A stretch of 64,000 nucleotides of DNA from CAVVEQ01 sp963806635 (GCA_963806635.1 CAWDZA010000024.1:1-64000); one strand, 5' to 3'. Numbered from the stretch's first letter, positions 1 through 9,595 are shown. A program made the numbers and translations. Notes: a model not told the origin generated them from the letters alone.

Positions 1-371
1 GATGGATATCCATTTTTTAGAAAGACCTGCCAATGTTTTGTTCATTTTTCCCTCTCTGTGCTGAAATTTATTAAAGATTTTGATATAGAAGAAAATGAAA
101 CTGGATCAGGAAACTGCCAACGATTCCCGTTTTATTAATAGATCATTTTTGGCTGATGTAGTTCGATCTGGGATTAACTCCCCCCTTTTGATCAATTTGT
201 ATATTAATTCAATTCTATTCATTTCTCATGTGTAATCAAGTGATATATTTCATAATTAATGGGTTGTAAGGCATTTGTAAGGTCGCCCAGGACTGGTGCA
301 TTCATCAACCTGTTATTCCACTTGGATCCAACGAGCGAGCGATTGATTTTTATACGTAGTACTGATAAATG
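1..371. other. AT-rich non-coding stretch, no gene seen
   Basis: I see no convincing coding sequence, RNA gene or repeat on either strand here. The stretch is clearly more AT-rich than the rest of the window and lies beyond the terminator of the neighbouring minus-strand protease, so it is probably intergenic. Confidence 0.5.
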
Positions 372-404
372 AAACTGCTGCGGGTTGCCCCGCAGCAGTT
401 TTTC
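372..404 (-). terminator. Rho-independent terminator after S8 protease copy 1
   Basis: A 13-bp perfect stem (AAACTGCTGCGGG, 372-384, with its complement at 389-401) closes a TTGC loop. It lies just past the stop of the minus-strand S8 protease copy 1. A/T flanks on both sides mean it may work in both directions. The core GCTGCGGG-TTGC-CCCGCAGC is the same as in the terminator of the paralogous protease at 3.29 kb. Confidence 0.8.
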
Positions 405-1473
405 TTTACCTAGTTATCGTCTTGTGTCTATTTTGAAAACTGGTAATTCGAGGCATCAAAACTTGTGGCCACGTAGGGAAGGATTTCACTGCCACCGCAA
501 GTGTTGGATGCGGCGAACGTGACGGCTCCGGTGACGCCACTGGAGATGCTTGCGGCTTTCCAATGATGGGCATTGCAGGCGTCCCCGGGTTCGTGTATCC
601 CATTGCGTTGAAGAATTTTACCACTCCATCCTTCCAAATGTATACCCAAGGCTCTGCCATGACGCCCATTATCGGGATTTCGTCGGTTAATTGATCCTTG
701 TCATGGTCAAATGTCTGTGCCAATCCGTGACCACGATGTTATAGGTGCCGGCGTAATATGGCAGGGCGACGTTCGCCGCAAGAGGCGCATGCGCCGGCGG
801 GAAAGAATGGTTGTGTCTTCGATCAGTCGACCCAATCCCCATTTGGCGAACCGCCATCCCGTTTCCAGCGCGCGAAGGGAAATGCTTTAGCGCGCCTGAG
901 TGGTTCACCTTCATAGTAACCGTACGAGTTGCCTTCTGGTCCAACGATGAAGGTGGACGGCTGACCTGGGTCAAGGGATTGGGCGTATTGGGTAGCCAGA
1001 CGTTGGTATCCAGGTCCCAATAGTCTACGTTGTATAGTTCCGCCGCCCCAATCTCCGCAGATTTCCACCAGCCCGGTGACCACGTCAAAGTTCGTGGATT
1101 TTGGCGGTACGGATGCCTTGCCTAAGCCAGCAATCTGACCCGGCGGAATTGCGCACCAGGACTGTTGATAGGCATTTTGGTTCCATTGGTGTACCCGGTT
1201 TTGTTGGCTTTTACTGTGCAGCCTTCTTCAACGGGCAGATTGATGATATCTGTCTCAGGGAAACCATGCACCATACCATTGGTAAATGCGGACTTGGATC
1301 CGGTTCAGTGGGTCTGCTTTGGTAGTATTGGGAAAAGGATACCTGATCCTTGCGAGTGGAACCCATGTATAGCAGCGACAGTCGCCCCGTTCAGCGGTAG
1401 ACCGGTTTAGGCGTCATATACTCTCGGCGATCAAATTCCCTCGTTCCAACTGACCGGCTACATTGACAATCAC

Positions 1474-2376
1474 CTATTGGGGAGGTCGGGTCCCGTGGAG
1501 CTGGCATTTCGGCTGGCCAGCATGGATCCGTCGTCCGCGTAGATCCAACTCGGAGTGAGATCGGCATTCTTGAGATCGCCTTCCAATCTGCTCGTTGGTT
1601 TCGGTGGGTTTGAATCCCCACCCGCGCGCCGCCGCGGCCGCCGCAAATGGCGTCGCCATCGAGGTGCCGCTCATATAGGCATAGCGGGTCGGCACACCCC
1701 ATTGGAAGTTCATGTAGAACGGTTTATCCCACGGCGTGGTCGAGAGAATATCGGAGCCAGGTGCCACCACCGAAATCCAGTCCCCGTAGTTCGAATAGTC
1801 GGCCTTGCACAAGTATTCATTGTATGAATTATCGCCATCATCTATCCACTTCCCCGAGGCAGCCACTGCCAGCACCTTGTTCGGGAAATCGATGGACAGC
1901 GCCGCCGGGTAGGCGTTGGTCGTCTCGTAGGTATTGTCGTTCCCCGCAGCCGCCACCACCAGTTTGTTCTTGCTGTTCACTGCGTAATCCACGGCATTCT
2001 GGATCTGGGTCGAATAGCTGCCCCCCAGGCTCAGGTTCAGTACCTTCACGTCCGTCCGGTTCGCGCAGTAGATGATCCCTGAGGCAATATCAAAGCTGGT
2101 TCCCCAGCCTTGCGCCCCCAGTACCTTCACCGCCACCACCTTGGCGTTGGATGCCCCCGCGATGCCCTTGCCGTTGTTCTGCACCGCAGTGATGATCCCC
2201 GCCACGTGCGTCCCGTGCCCGAAGTCGTCCATCGGGTCCGCGTCCGCGTTCACAAAGTCGTAGCCCTTGATGATCCTGCCCGCCAGGTCCGGGTGCAAAT
2301 AATCCACACCCGTATCCAGCACGCAAACTCCCGCGCTCGCCGTCGTGTTCGGCCAGACAATATATGCACCCACCAT
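1474..2376 (-). CDS. S8 protease copy 1, catalytic-domain fragment
   Basis: This is the longest intact piece of copy 1. It contains all three catalytic motifs of the subtilisin family in order: DTGVD near the start, GHGTHVAG about 35 residues later, and GTSMATPFAAA near residue 245. It also has the oxyanion-hole Asn in VVAAAGND. After RGWGFKP the frame goes wrong; the homologous sequence (ADLTPSWIYADD-like) continues in another frame. The methionine at 2376 is internal to the real protein and is not a natural start. Confidence 0.6.
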   Translation of the reverse strand: MVGAYIVWPNTTASAGVCVLDTGVDYLHPDLAGRIIKGYDFVNADADPMDDFGHGTHVAGIITAVQNNGKGIAGASNAKVVAVKVLGAQGWGTSFDIASGIIYCANRTDVKVLNLSLGGSYSTQIQNAVDYAVNSKNKLVVAAAGNDNTYETTNAYPAALSIDFPNKVLAVAASGKWIDDGDNSYNEYLCKADYSNYGDWISVVAPGSDILSTTPWDKPFYMNFQWGVPTRYAYMSGTSMATPFAAAAAARGWGFKPTETNEQIGRRSQECRSHSELDLRGRRIHAGQPKCQLHGTRPPQ

Positions 2377-2605
2377 ATCCCAGCCACGATTATCCCATAG
2401 GTAGGTGTCGGTCGGCCAGGTTGCCGTGTACCTTGCCGCCCCGCACCGATTTCATCCCGTTCAGAGCGTCCTTCGGGATACGCAGTCAACGGCGCGGTCA
2501 CCCCTTCCTTCTCCATCCCCTTGGCTGTCGGTCGCAGCACATACTGCTCGGTCAACTTCGAGGTGTGGGTCGTGGTGACTCAGCTCCGGGATGGAATAAA
2601 TGTAG

Positions 2606-2938
2606 TTATATTCCACCAGCTCCACCGTCAGGTCGCCCTGGAGCTCCTCCTTCACCTGCTCCAGGTCCTGGCCTTCGCCCACCTGCACCAGGGCTGCCCC
2701 GGAGGGATCCACTTTCAACGCCTTGCACCCCGTGGTTTTCCTCAATCGCCCGGGTCATTTCGCCGTATTCCAACGCCTGCGCCCCGGGTTTATACACCAC
2801 TACAAGTTCCCCCGGCATGTAATCCCCGGCGGGTTTATCCCCGTTGCTGTTCTGCGCCTGCGCAGGCTGGCTGACCACGAAGAACGAAACCAGCATTACC
2901 AGCGCGATTGTGATATTCAACACCTTATACATTTTCAT
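2606..2938 (-). CDS. S8 protease copy 1, N-terminal fragment (signal peptide and propeptide)
   Basis: This open frame holds the signal peptide and the start of the inhibitor-like propeptide (GELVVVYKPGAQALEY). It tracks its paralogue (5491-5862) closely up to NHGV. After that this frame becomes low-complexity Gly/Pro nonsense, while the true continuation (ALKVDPSGAALVQV) is found one frame over. Only about the first 70 residues are therefore genuine protease sequence. Confidence 0.6.
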   Translation of the reverse strand: MKMYKVLNITIALVMLVSFFVVSQPAQAQNSNGDKPAGDYMPGELVVVYKPGAQALEYGEMTRAIEENHGVQGVESGSLRGSPGAGGRRPGPGAGEGGAPGRPDGGAGGI

Positions 2939-3279
2939 AATGAACTCCTCTCATGTAAAAATGGGTTTTTTGGAATCACGATTCCGGTTACTGATTAATA
3001 TTTTTTCGCATTTTCAGTTGGTAGATGGCTGCCTTTCCGCAATGGAAAATCCAAACCTGACCCGGGAATAGCTCGGGTGTTGGATTTTCTGTGCTGGTTG
3101 GTTGGGTTCGTTGAAATTTCTCCCCCTGGAAAATATGCTGATTACAGTATCGCAATTTTGGTGCGGGATGTCAATCTTTCTGTATGTTTTAAACGAAATT
3201 TGTAAAGTGGCTGTAAGGTTAACATGGGTCCGATCGAGGATCAACTGTTATGGTTTTCATCAATTCTCGCCATTAATCC
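2939..3279. other. Intergenic spacer between the two S8 protease copies
   Basis: No gene is supported here. The stretch should carry the promoter of protease copy 1 on its left side (minus strand); the only clear signal is that gene's ribosome site GAGGAG directly before its ATG. The base composition is more AT-rich than in the flanking genes. Confidence 0.45.
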
Positions 3280-3307
3280 AAAAAAAGCTGCGGGTTGCCC
3301 CGCAGCT
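3280..3307 (-). terminator. Rho-independent terminator after S8 protease copy 2
   Basis: A 9-bp stem (AGCTGCGGG, 3286-3294, paired with CCCGCAGCT, 3299-3307) is followed on the minus strand by seven T. It lies 27 nt past the stop codon of the minus-strand protease ending at 3334. The core stem and loop match the terminator of copy 1, so the duplication included the 3' end of the gene. Confidence 0.85.
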
Positions 3308-3333
3308 CCAGATGAGAAGAACCAAGTAATTTC

Positions 3334-4506
3334 TTACTTAGCCCGGTGGAATGTTACATTGGATCGTCCGGACCCCATATAGGGCACAAAAGACCCATCA
3401 CCGCAGTCGTTATAATAATTGTAAATAGAAACTGCACCTGAGATACCGCTGTAAATGGTGAACGGATGCCAGTTCTCTGTATTGCAGGCACCTCCAGGAG
3501 ATTGAACATCCATCGCATTGAATCCTTTGATCACCCCATCCTTCCAGATGTAAACCCATGGAACATCATAAATTCCCATCACCGGAATATCAGGCGTACC
3601 AGCATTCTCATCATGGTCGATCATTTGACCGTAATCCGTAATGATCACATCGTACCACCCCGGGTAATAGGGCAGTGCGGTGTTCGCAGCCAATGGGGCG
3701 TGCGCCAGGCGCGAACTGATGGACGTATCCTCGAATGGATATGCGTTCATCCCATCGTTTTTCCAGCGCGCGAATGGGAACCCGGTCATCGCTCCTGACG
3801 GATCTCCTTCCAGGTAGCCGTAATCCCTGCCTTTCCCTCCCGGAGCAGCGTATCCCCCGACTATAAATGGGGCGGGTTGGGAAATATCCATTGGGTTGGG
3901 AGCCTCAGGGATCCAAACATACTGATCGAGATCGAAACTAACTGGCACGGTCCAGGTTCCATCATCGTTGAAGTCCCATGTATATCGCCACCAGCCGGGA
4001 ACTATATCGAAATTCTTGGAAAGCTGCGGAACTGCTGTTCGGCCTTCATATACCCATCCTCCTCTGTATGTCCAACAGTAATTCTGCTGGTAGGCACTTT
4101 GAAAACCGCTGGTAAACCCGCTTTTATTGATCTTGGTAGTGCAATTATCCAGAAGCGGGAGGTTGATGATATCCGTGTTCGGGGTATATTCCGTATAGAT
4201 ACGGCTTGGGTCGAGTTCGTAGGGATCTGCCTTGTAGATGTAGGGAGTAATCACAGCACTTCCTTGAGCGGAGGTGCCTTTATATATTGTGACTGTCGCA
4301 CCATTCAAAGGTAGTGTCGTTGTAGCATCGTACGCGCTAATGGTTGCCCCGCCTCGATCCAGTTGCCCGGCCACATTGACTATGACTGTATTGGGTAGAT
4401 CAGGAGAAGGTTGGGCAGGCATTTCAGCCGGCCAGCAGGTCCCGTCATCCGCGTAGATCCAATTTGGGCTGAGATCAGGATTCTTTAGATCGCCAGCGAT
4501 TTGCAT
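3334..4506 (-). CDS. S8 protease copy 2, C-terminal region
   Basis: This is 390 residues following the catalytic domain. It is rich in Trp, Tyr, Gly and Asp, with motifs such as ADDGTCWPAEMPA and PWVYIWKDGVIKGFNAMD that are also present in broken form in copy 1. It looks like a beta-rich extracellular module, with a carboxypeptidase-regulatory-like start. I cannot assign a family. A terminator follows directly. Confidence 0.7.
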   Translation of the reverse strand: MQIAGDLKNPDLSPNWIYADDGTCWPAEMPAQPSPDLPNTVIVNVAGQLDRGGATISAYDATTTLPLNGATVTIYKGTSAQGSAVITPYIYKADPYELDPSRIYTEYTPNTDIINLPLLDNCTTKINKSGFTSGFQSAYQQNYCWTYRGGWVYEGRTAVPQLSKNFDIVPGWWRYTWDFNDDGTWTVPVSFDLDQYVWIPEAPNPMDISQPAPFIVGGYAAPGGKGRDYGYLEGDPSGAMTGFPFARWKNDGMNAYPFEDTSISSRLAHAPLAANTALPYYPGWYDVIITDYGQMIDHDENAGTPDIPVMGIYDVPWVYIWKDGVIKGFNAMDVQSPGGACNTENWHPFTIYSGISGAVSIYNYYNDCGDGSFVPYMGSGRSNVTFHRAK

Positions 4507-4522
4507 GTTGGTTTCAGTTGGT

Positions 4523-4909
4523 TTATACCCCCATCGCGCGGGCTGCGGTGGCTGCCACGAATGGTGTTGCCATCGATGTGCCGCTCAATGTGGCATATCG
4601 GGTGGGTACCCCATAAGTAGTGTTCATATAGAAAGGTTTGTCCCAGGGAGTGGTGGAAAGGATATCCGTCCCTGGCGCTACCACTGAGATCCAGTCACCG
4701 TAATTAGAGTAATCCGCCTTACACCTGTAATTATTATATTCGTCCCAGGTATCAGGGGTGCCATCCGGATCTGTCCACATCCCAGACGCGGCCACTGCCA
4801 GCACTTTATCGGGGAATGTTGTTGAGAGCGCAGCCGGGTAGGCAGACGTCAAATCATTCGTGTTGTTATTTCCAGCGGCAGCAACTACAAGTTTGTTCTT
4901 AATGTTCAC
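4523..4909 (-). CDS. S8 protease copy 2, catalytic fragment with oxyanion Asn and active Ser
   Basis: The fragment contains VVAAAGNN (oxyanion-hole Asn) and GTSMATPFVAA (catalytic Ser). It ends at a stop caused by a frame change just after the Ser helix. It overlaps the preceding fragment by 11 bases in another frame. Confidence 0.7.
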   Translation of the reverse strand: MNIKNKLVVAAAGNNNTNDLTSAYPAALSTTFPDKVLAVAASGMWTDPDGTPDTWDEYNNYRCKADYSNYGDWISVVAPGTDILSTTPWDKPFYMNTTYGVPTRYATLSGTSMATPFVAATAARAMGV

Positions 4910-5483
4910 TGCATAGCCAACCGCATTTTCGAATCATGATGGAATGCGGTCCGCCCAGGCTAAGGTTAAGGATCTTCACATCGGTGCGGTTCGCGCAGAA
5001 GTTGATCCCGGATGCGATATCATAGCTGGTGCCCCAGCCCTGCGCGCCAAGCACCTTCACCGCCACCACCTTGGCATTGGAAGCCCCCGCCATGCCTTTG
5101 GCGTTATTTTGCACAGCGGTGATGATGCCCGCCACGTGCGTGCCGTGTCCAAAATCGTCCATCGGGTCTGCGTCACCATTGACGAAATCATAACCCTTGA
5201 CGATCCTGCCCGTCAGGTCCGGATGTAAATAATCTACGCCCGTATCCAGCACACATACCCCCGCGCTGGCGGTTGTGTTCGGCCAGACAATATCCGCCCC
5301 CACCCAGGACCAACCCTGGTTAAGCCATAAGTAGGGATCTGTTGGGTAAGTAGCTTGCACTCTCCCGCTGCGAACCGATTTCATCCCCCTCAAGGCATCC
5401 TGTGGGATAGCGGTCAAGGGAGCGGTTATCCCTTCCTTTTCCAATCCCTTGGCGGTTAGCCGCAGTACGAAATCCTTGGTCAA
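4899..5483 (-). CDS. S8 protease copy 2, catalytic fragment with Asp and His
   Basis: The fragment runs from the linker (LTAKGLEKEG) through the catalytic Asp (DTGVDYLHPDL), the catalytic His (GHGTHVAG) and the substrate-binding strand LNLSLGG. It then leaves frame at PHSIMIRKCG. Removing one C there restores a sequence homologous to the same place in copy 1. The ATG at 5483 is internal to the real protein. Confidence 0.7.
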   Translation of the reverse strand: MTKDFVLRLTAKGLEKEGITAPLTAIPQDALRGMKSVRSGRVQATYPTDPYLWLNQGWSWVGADIVWPNTTASAGVCVLDTGVDYLHPDLTGRIVKGYDFVNGDADPMDDFGHGTHVAGIITAVQNNAKGMAGASNAKVVAVKVLGAQGWGTSYDIASGINFCANRTDVKILNLSLGGPHSIMIRKCGWLCSEH

Positions 5484-5490
5484 CTTTGGG

Positions 5491-5862
5491 CTATTTGTAG
5501 GGACCAGATCCGGGATGGAAGTAAATGTAGTTATATTCCACCAGCTCCACGGAAGGATCGGCCTGCAGCTCGTCCTTCACTTCGTCCAGGCTGCGGCTTT
5601 CATCCACCGCAACCAGGGCTGCCCCAGAAGGGCTAACCTTCATGGTTCTCACCCCGTGGTCGGCTTCGAGTGTCCTGGATAATGCTGTGTAATCCAATGC
5701 CTGCACTCCAGGTTCATAAACTACCACCAGTTCCCCGGGCATATAATCCCCGGCGGGTTTTTCACCGTTGCTGTTCTGCGCCTGGGCAGGCTGGCTGACC
5801 ACGAAGAACGAAACTAGCATCACCAGCGCCACGGTGAGATTGATCCATTTGTAGACCTTCAT
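5491..5862 (-). CDS. S8 protease copy 2, N-terminal fragment (signal peptide and propeptide)
   Basis: A signal peptide of about 28 residues ends in SQPAQA. It is followed by an I9-like propeptide with GELVVVYEPGVQALDY and a closing VELVEYNYIY motif, which in this family precedes the catalytic domain. An inserted T then shifts the frame, and the last eight residues before the stop are not genuine. Confidence 0.7.
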   Translation of the reverse strand: MKVYKWINLTVALVMLVSFFVVSQPAQAQNSNGEKPAGDYMPGELVVVYEPGVQALDYTALSRTLEADHGVRTMKVSPSGAALVAVDESRSLDEVKDELQADPSVELVEYNYIYFHPGSGPYK

Positions 5863-6220
5863 GATTTCCTCCTGTGAGATTTTTTCAGCACCGCATTCAA
5901 CGCAAGACCTCGGTTTTACCTCTCCCTTTGCCGGAACGATTGAAGAGCAGATCCGTAGATTGAGGCGTTCTCTTGAGTCCTGTCCCTCCTATTCCCGGGT
6001 TGAGATTAGTTAAGAAATGATTCCCCGAACGGCGAAATAAAATTCCAGTCGTTTCCCAATTGGAAACGGTTATAGGTATGAGCGTGCAAGCCTCTTCCGA
6101 CCATATCCTCCCTTGTGGAGGCGGATGTCCGTCTCCAAGACCCATTATACGGCTCGGATTTTGCGGTTTCAACCCCCCCAACCTTAAAACATCCCGGATT
6201 CGGGGAAATTTAAGGGAATA
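5863..6220. other. Intergenic spacer upstream of S8 protease copy 2
   Basis: The spacer contains the AGGAGG ribosome site of copy 2 next to position 5870. An open frame on the minus strand (5897-6181) has no recognisable motif and a composition unlike a protein, so I treat the stretch as non-coding. Confidence 0.45.
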
Positions 6221-6253
6221 AAAACGACCGCGGGCTGGTTTGATCCCGCGGTC
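6221..6253 (-). terminator. Rho-independent terminator after the C1 protease locus
   Basis: A 9-bp stem (GACCGCGGG, 6226-6234, paired with CCCGCGGTC, 6245-6253) is followed on the minus strand by G then TTTT. It lies about 65 nt past the stop at 6317 and closes the large papain-like protease gene. Confidence 0.8.
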
Positions 6254-6316
6254 ATTCTGATTATTGAGAGCTTTTCTAATTTAGCCTTTTATCGTCTCAC
6301 CTGTTTACGTACCGGT

Positions 6317-7186
6317 TTATTGGATGCGGTCCATCTGGGAATAATGCAGGCGGCTCCTCATGATCGATTGCATCAGGATGGCTTTCATCTGCTGCGATCT
6401 TTCATTACCCTCATCCCGAAACATCGTGGCATCTGCCAGTAAATCCGCTCGGGAGGGCATGTCTGTACTGGCACTGGCTACCATCACATTTGACGGTGTC
6501 GCAGACGAAGTAGAAATTACTACATCATCTATATACAGATCGCTCCAATAATTATAATCACCTATCGTATCAAATTCCAAATTAATGGTTTGGCCAGCAT
6601 AGGCACTTAAACTGATCACCTGGTGCGCCCATCCATTTGTATTTCGACTGTAACAAAGGTCGAAAAACTTGACCAAGGTAGTGTTAATAAAAACGGCTGC
6701 TCCATCATACCCACACGCAGCAGTGGATTCAATATGGTACCAGAAGTGTAAATACTTCAAACCGTAGGTCATATTTACATTCGATTGACCCAACCACGCA
6801 CCTCCGTAATCACTTAATGGGTCTTCTATGTAACCTGATTTTGAACCACTATGGGCATAACCTGTAACATAATAAGCACTAGGTGACCCGTACCAATTCA
6901 TTCCCACCACCTCAAATCCCCCGTTCTTGACCGCCGGAGGCAGGATCTCGAGGGTTCGGTACCCGCTCCAGGCTCCCCAGTTGCCCGCGGCATCCCGCGA
7001 TTTCACATGCCAGTACCAGGTGCCTACGCCCATGCTCGTTGGGAGGAAGGTGCGCGTGGTGAGGGTGCCGGAGGTGAATTCCGGGCTGACGAAAATCCAG
7101 GTTGTTATCATATTCAAACATATAGGCATTGGCACCGGTGGCGGCTGCCCAGCTGAAGGTGGGGGTAAAGTAGATACCCGGGGCAA
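6317..7186 (-). CDS. C-terminal fragment: last Ig-like repeat and jelly-roll-like domain
   Basis: After the last repeat (RDAAGNWGAWSGYRTLEI) comes a domain starting VKNGGFEVVGMNWYG, with GYAHSGSKSGYI and LYIDDVVIS. This pattern is typical of carbohydrate-binding or MAM-like jelly rolls in secreted bacterial proteins. A short hydrophilic tail (RADLLADATMFRDEGNERSQ) ends at 6317. No sortase or PorSS-type signal is seen. Confidence 0.6.
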   Translation of the reverse strand: MPRVSTLPPPSAGQPPPVPMPICLNMITTWIFVSPEFTSGTLTTRTFLPTSMGVGTWYWHVKSRDAAGNWGAWSGYRTLEILPPAVKNGGFEVVGMNWYGSPSAYYVTGYAHSGSKSGYIEDPLSDYGGAWLGQSNVNMTYGLKYLHFWYHIESTAACGYDGAAVFINTTLVKFFDLCYSRNTNGWAHQVISLSAYAGQTINLEFDTIGDYNYWSDLYIDDVVISTSSATPSNVMVASASTDMPSRADLLADATMFRDEGNERSQQMKAILMQSIMRSRLHYSQMDRIQ

Positions 7187-9080
7187 AGTTCGCCGGGGCG
7201 CTCAGGGCCGGGGCTGGCGGCACCACGGTATCCACGGTGAAGGAGCGCGTGGAGGACCATGCCCCCGGCACATCCAGGAAGTTCACCGCCCGCACCTTCC
7301 AGTATTTCACCCCGTCCGGCAGTGGCGGTTTCCAATTCTTCGAGGTACTTGTCAACCCCGTGTAGATCACATCCACCGGCGCGGTGAACCCCGATTGACT
7401 GTCCACCCAGACTTCGTACGTCACCGGATTCGCACCAGTCACCGCGTTCCAGCTCAGCAGCGGGGTTGGATCATTCGTCGGACGTCCCGCTCGCGGGTGA
7501 GAGCAGCACCGGTGCCGGAAGCAGCGGCGGCGTCACCGTGAACTGGTTCGCCGGGGTGTATGGCACCCCAGTCACCGGCGGGAGTATATACCATCATCCG
7601 CCAGTAGTATTTCCCGTATGCCAGCGGTACCGAATGCGTGAAGCTCGTCGAGGGCGGCCTCGTCATACCGAACACCGTTGAGGTGAAGTCCGGGTTATCG
7701 TCCACCTCTATCATGGTATAGTGTCGCTCCCGGGACGGCTACCCAACTGAAGGTCGGCTTTCGTGTTCGTCGTGTAGCTGCCGTTTGCGGGCGCTTCAGG
7801 ATGGTCACGTTGAACCAGCGCGTGTCTGACCACTCCTCCGATTCATTCCCGGCCGCGTCCTTCGCCCGCACCCGCCAGTAGACCTTCCCGAATGGCAGCG
7901 CCTGCGCCGTGCGTCAGCTTGTAGGAGGTCGTCGTTTTGAGCCCGCTTTCTCCCAGCGGCGTACCAAAATCAGGCGCATCGTCCCACTGGAATATGATAA
8001 TACTTCGCCCCTGTCACGGCTTTTACCGCCAGTGTTGGAACGGTGGTCAGAACCGCGGCTCCATTCAGCGGGGTGGAGAGCAGCGGTTTCGGGGGGGTAT
8101 GGTATCGACCGTGAGAGTACCGAACGGAAGACCACGCCCCCGGCACACCCAGGTAGTTGATCGCCCGCACCTTCCAGTAGTACTTCCCGTCCGGCAGCGC
8201 CGTCAGGGGAATGGCGGATCGTGCCAAACAGGTCACTGACCACCGCATCCACCGGCGCGGTGAACCCCGATTGCCTGTCCACCCATAGCTCGTACGTTAC
8301 TGCGCACCATCGACCACCGGGTTCCAGCTAAAATGTGGCGTGGTAGTTGGTATAGCTTCCGTTCGCCGGGGAATCCAGCACCGGCGCCGGAAGCAGCGGC
8401 GGCGTTACCGTGAACTGGTTCGCCGGGGTCCAATCCCCCCATCCGCCGGGGGAAGTTCCACCTGCATCCGCCAGTAGTATTTCCCAAATGCCAGCGGCGT
8501 CAGGTGGGTGTAACTGGTCGAGGGCGGCCGGATCACATCGATCAGTCGAAGAAAGTCTATGTCCATCATCCACCTGGAGCTGGTATTGCAGCGCTCCCGC
8601 GGCTGCCGTCCAACTGAAGGGTGGCTTCGTGGTTCGTGGTGTAGCTCCCGTTCGCGGGGGCTTTCAGAATGGTCACGTTGAACCAGCGCGGATCGGACCA
8701 GCCGGATTCGTTCCCGGCAGCGTCCTTCGCCTGCGCCCGCCAGTAGACCTTCCCAAAGGGCAGCGCCTGCGCTGTGGGTAGTGTGTAGGAGGTGGTCGTC
8801 CGGTACCCGCTGTTCGTGGCGCTGCTGAAATCGGACGCGTTGTCCCATTGGAAATCATAGAATTTCGCACCCGTCACTGTTTTGACCGAGAGAGCGGGGG
8901 TGGATGTAGTTATACCCGCACCGTCGCAGGGTTAAGAGGTACGGGTTTCGTGGGAGGGCTGTAGTCCACCGTGAACGGGCGGGCAGCCGACCAGGCACCC
9001 TGGTGTTCAAATTTGATGGATCGAACGCGCCAGTAGAGCTGCCGTCCGGAAGCCGCAGATGTCATAGTGAGAGCTCGTCA
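6940..9080 (-). repeat. Eight Ig/FN3-like repeats arranged as a higher-order ~870-bp tandem unit
   Basis: Eight segments share a core such as GKYYWR, DGKYYWKV or KVYWRAQAKDAAGN, spaced about 280 bp apart. They fall into three types: one with VPGAWSS, one with DAAGNESGWS and one with LPPA or TPAGDW. These alternate in fixed order twice, plus two more domains. DNA landmarks recur at 868-875 bp, for example AACTGGTTCG at 7541 and 8413, and GCCCCCGGCA at 7261 and 8136. The repeat frame is broken several times. Confidence 0.65.
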
Positions 9081-9178
9081 GCGATGCGCAATATAACTAT
9101 CCAGCGGCGTTGTGAATGTGTTCGCGTCATCTATTTGGATCTCATATTTGTCCTCGCCGCCCCGCGTTCCATTGGAAG

Positions 9179-9565
9179 TCAATGGTTGCGGACTTCGAGA
9201 GAAATACCGCTCACAGGAGATACAAGAGCGGGGGCAGGGGCAAGTACAAATCCTGAACCATATTTCACCCAGGAGGTGCCTTCGCCCACGCGGGAGGTAT
9301 TCCATTTGATGTGCATATAGCCGCCATCACCCCAGCCGGAACCCCAGCTATTGCGCAGAGTCCAGGTCTGGGTACTGTCATTCCAACCGGTCAGGATGAT
9401 CTGGTGATTCGTCCCGCCGTAACAGGTGCTGTAGGGCTCATCGGTAGAATAGATTCCTCCGGAGTAAGTATTCCAGCCATCACCGGCACAAACACCCGCG
9501 GTGATCGGGTCCGTAGGTCCAGATGGCAGCTTTGATCTGGTCGACGGTCGGCATGGTGAATTCAT
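9179..9565 (-). CDS. Papain-like protease fragment with catalytic His and Asn
   Basis: The C-terminal lobe of the same C1 peptidase. PITAGVCAGDGW leads to GGTNHQIILTGW (catalytic His) and then RNSWGSGWGDGGYMHI (catalytic Asn and the conserved NSWGxxWGxxGY motif). The first 15 or so residues of this frame are out-of-frame noise upstream of an extra C. With the Cys-bearing fragment, the complete Cys/His/Asn triad is present. Confidence 0.65.
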   Translation of the reverse strand: MNSPCRPSTRSKLPSGPTDPITAGVCAGDGWNTYSGGIYSTDEPYSTCYGGTNHQIILTGWNDSTQTWTLRNSWGSGWGDGGYMHIKWNTSRVGEGTSWVKYGSGFVLAPAPALVSPVSGISLEVRNH

Positions 9566-9595
9566 TGGTTGTAATGAAATTTCCAGCCGCTCAGT

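Larger units (their letters stand above)
428..2938 (-). pseudogene. S8 (subtilisin-like) secreted serine protease, copy 1, broken by many frameshifts
   Basis: The locus would encode an exported subtilisin-family endopeptidase of about 830 residues. Read across frames it gives a signal peptide (hydrophobic core, then SQPAQAQ), an I9-like propeptide segment, and a catalytic domain with Asp in DTGVDYLHPDL, His in GHGTHVAG, Asn in VVAAAGN and Ser in GTSMATP. A C-terminal region of roughly 390 residues matches no family I recognise. A start at 2938 is supported by an upstream GAGGAG ribosome site. The frame changes near 2740, 2550, 2440, 1640 and repeatedly between 1500 and 600. The C-terminus in the frame stopping at 428 aligns with the end of copy 2 (downstream paralogue at 3334-5862). 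The triad is intact, so the locus is either recently dead or carries assembly indels. Confidence 0.8.
3334..5862 (-). pseudogene. S8 (subtilisin-like) secreted serine protease, copy 2, three frameshifts
   Basis: This is a paralogue of the protease at 428-2938, with the same order: signal peptide, I9-like propeptide, catalytic domain (DTGVD, GHGTHVAG, GTSMATP) and a long C-terminal region. Only three one-base changes break it. An extra T near 5522 turns YIYSIPDL into YIYFHPG. An extra C near 4935 disrupts an IENAVGYAVN-like stretch. A third indel near 4520 follows the active-site Ser. Apart from these, the coding potential is continuous with no other stop codons. The ATG at 5862 is preceded by AGGAGG. 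The C-terminal region includes a carboxypeptidase-regulatory-like stretch (NGATVTIYKG). The protein is probably exported to degrade external protein. Confidence 0.85.

Noticed and set aside
5897..6181. A 94-codon minus-strand frame between protease copy 2 and the C1 protease
   Set aside because: It has no ribosome site, no recognisable motif and unusual composition, and it overlaps the expected promoter region.
5863..6220. A riboswitch upstream of protease copy 2
   Set aside because: A CTCC...GGAG pair near 6105-6140 is too short and isolated, and no known aptamer core is recognised.
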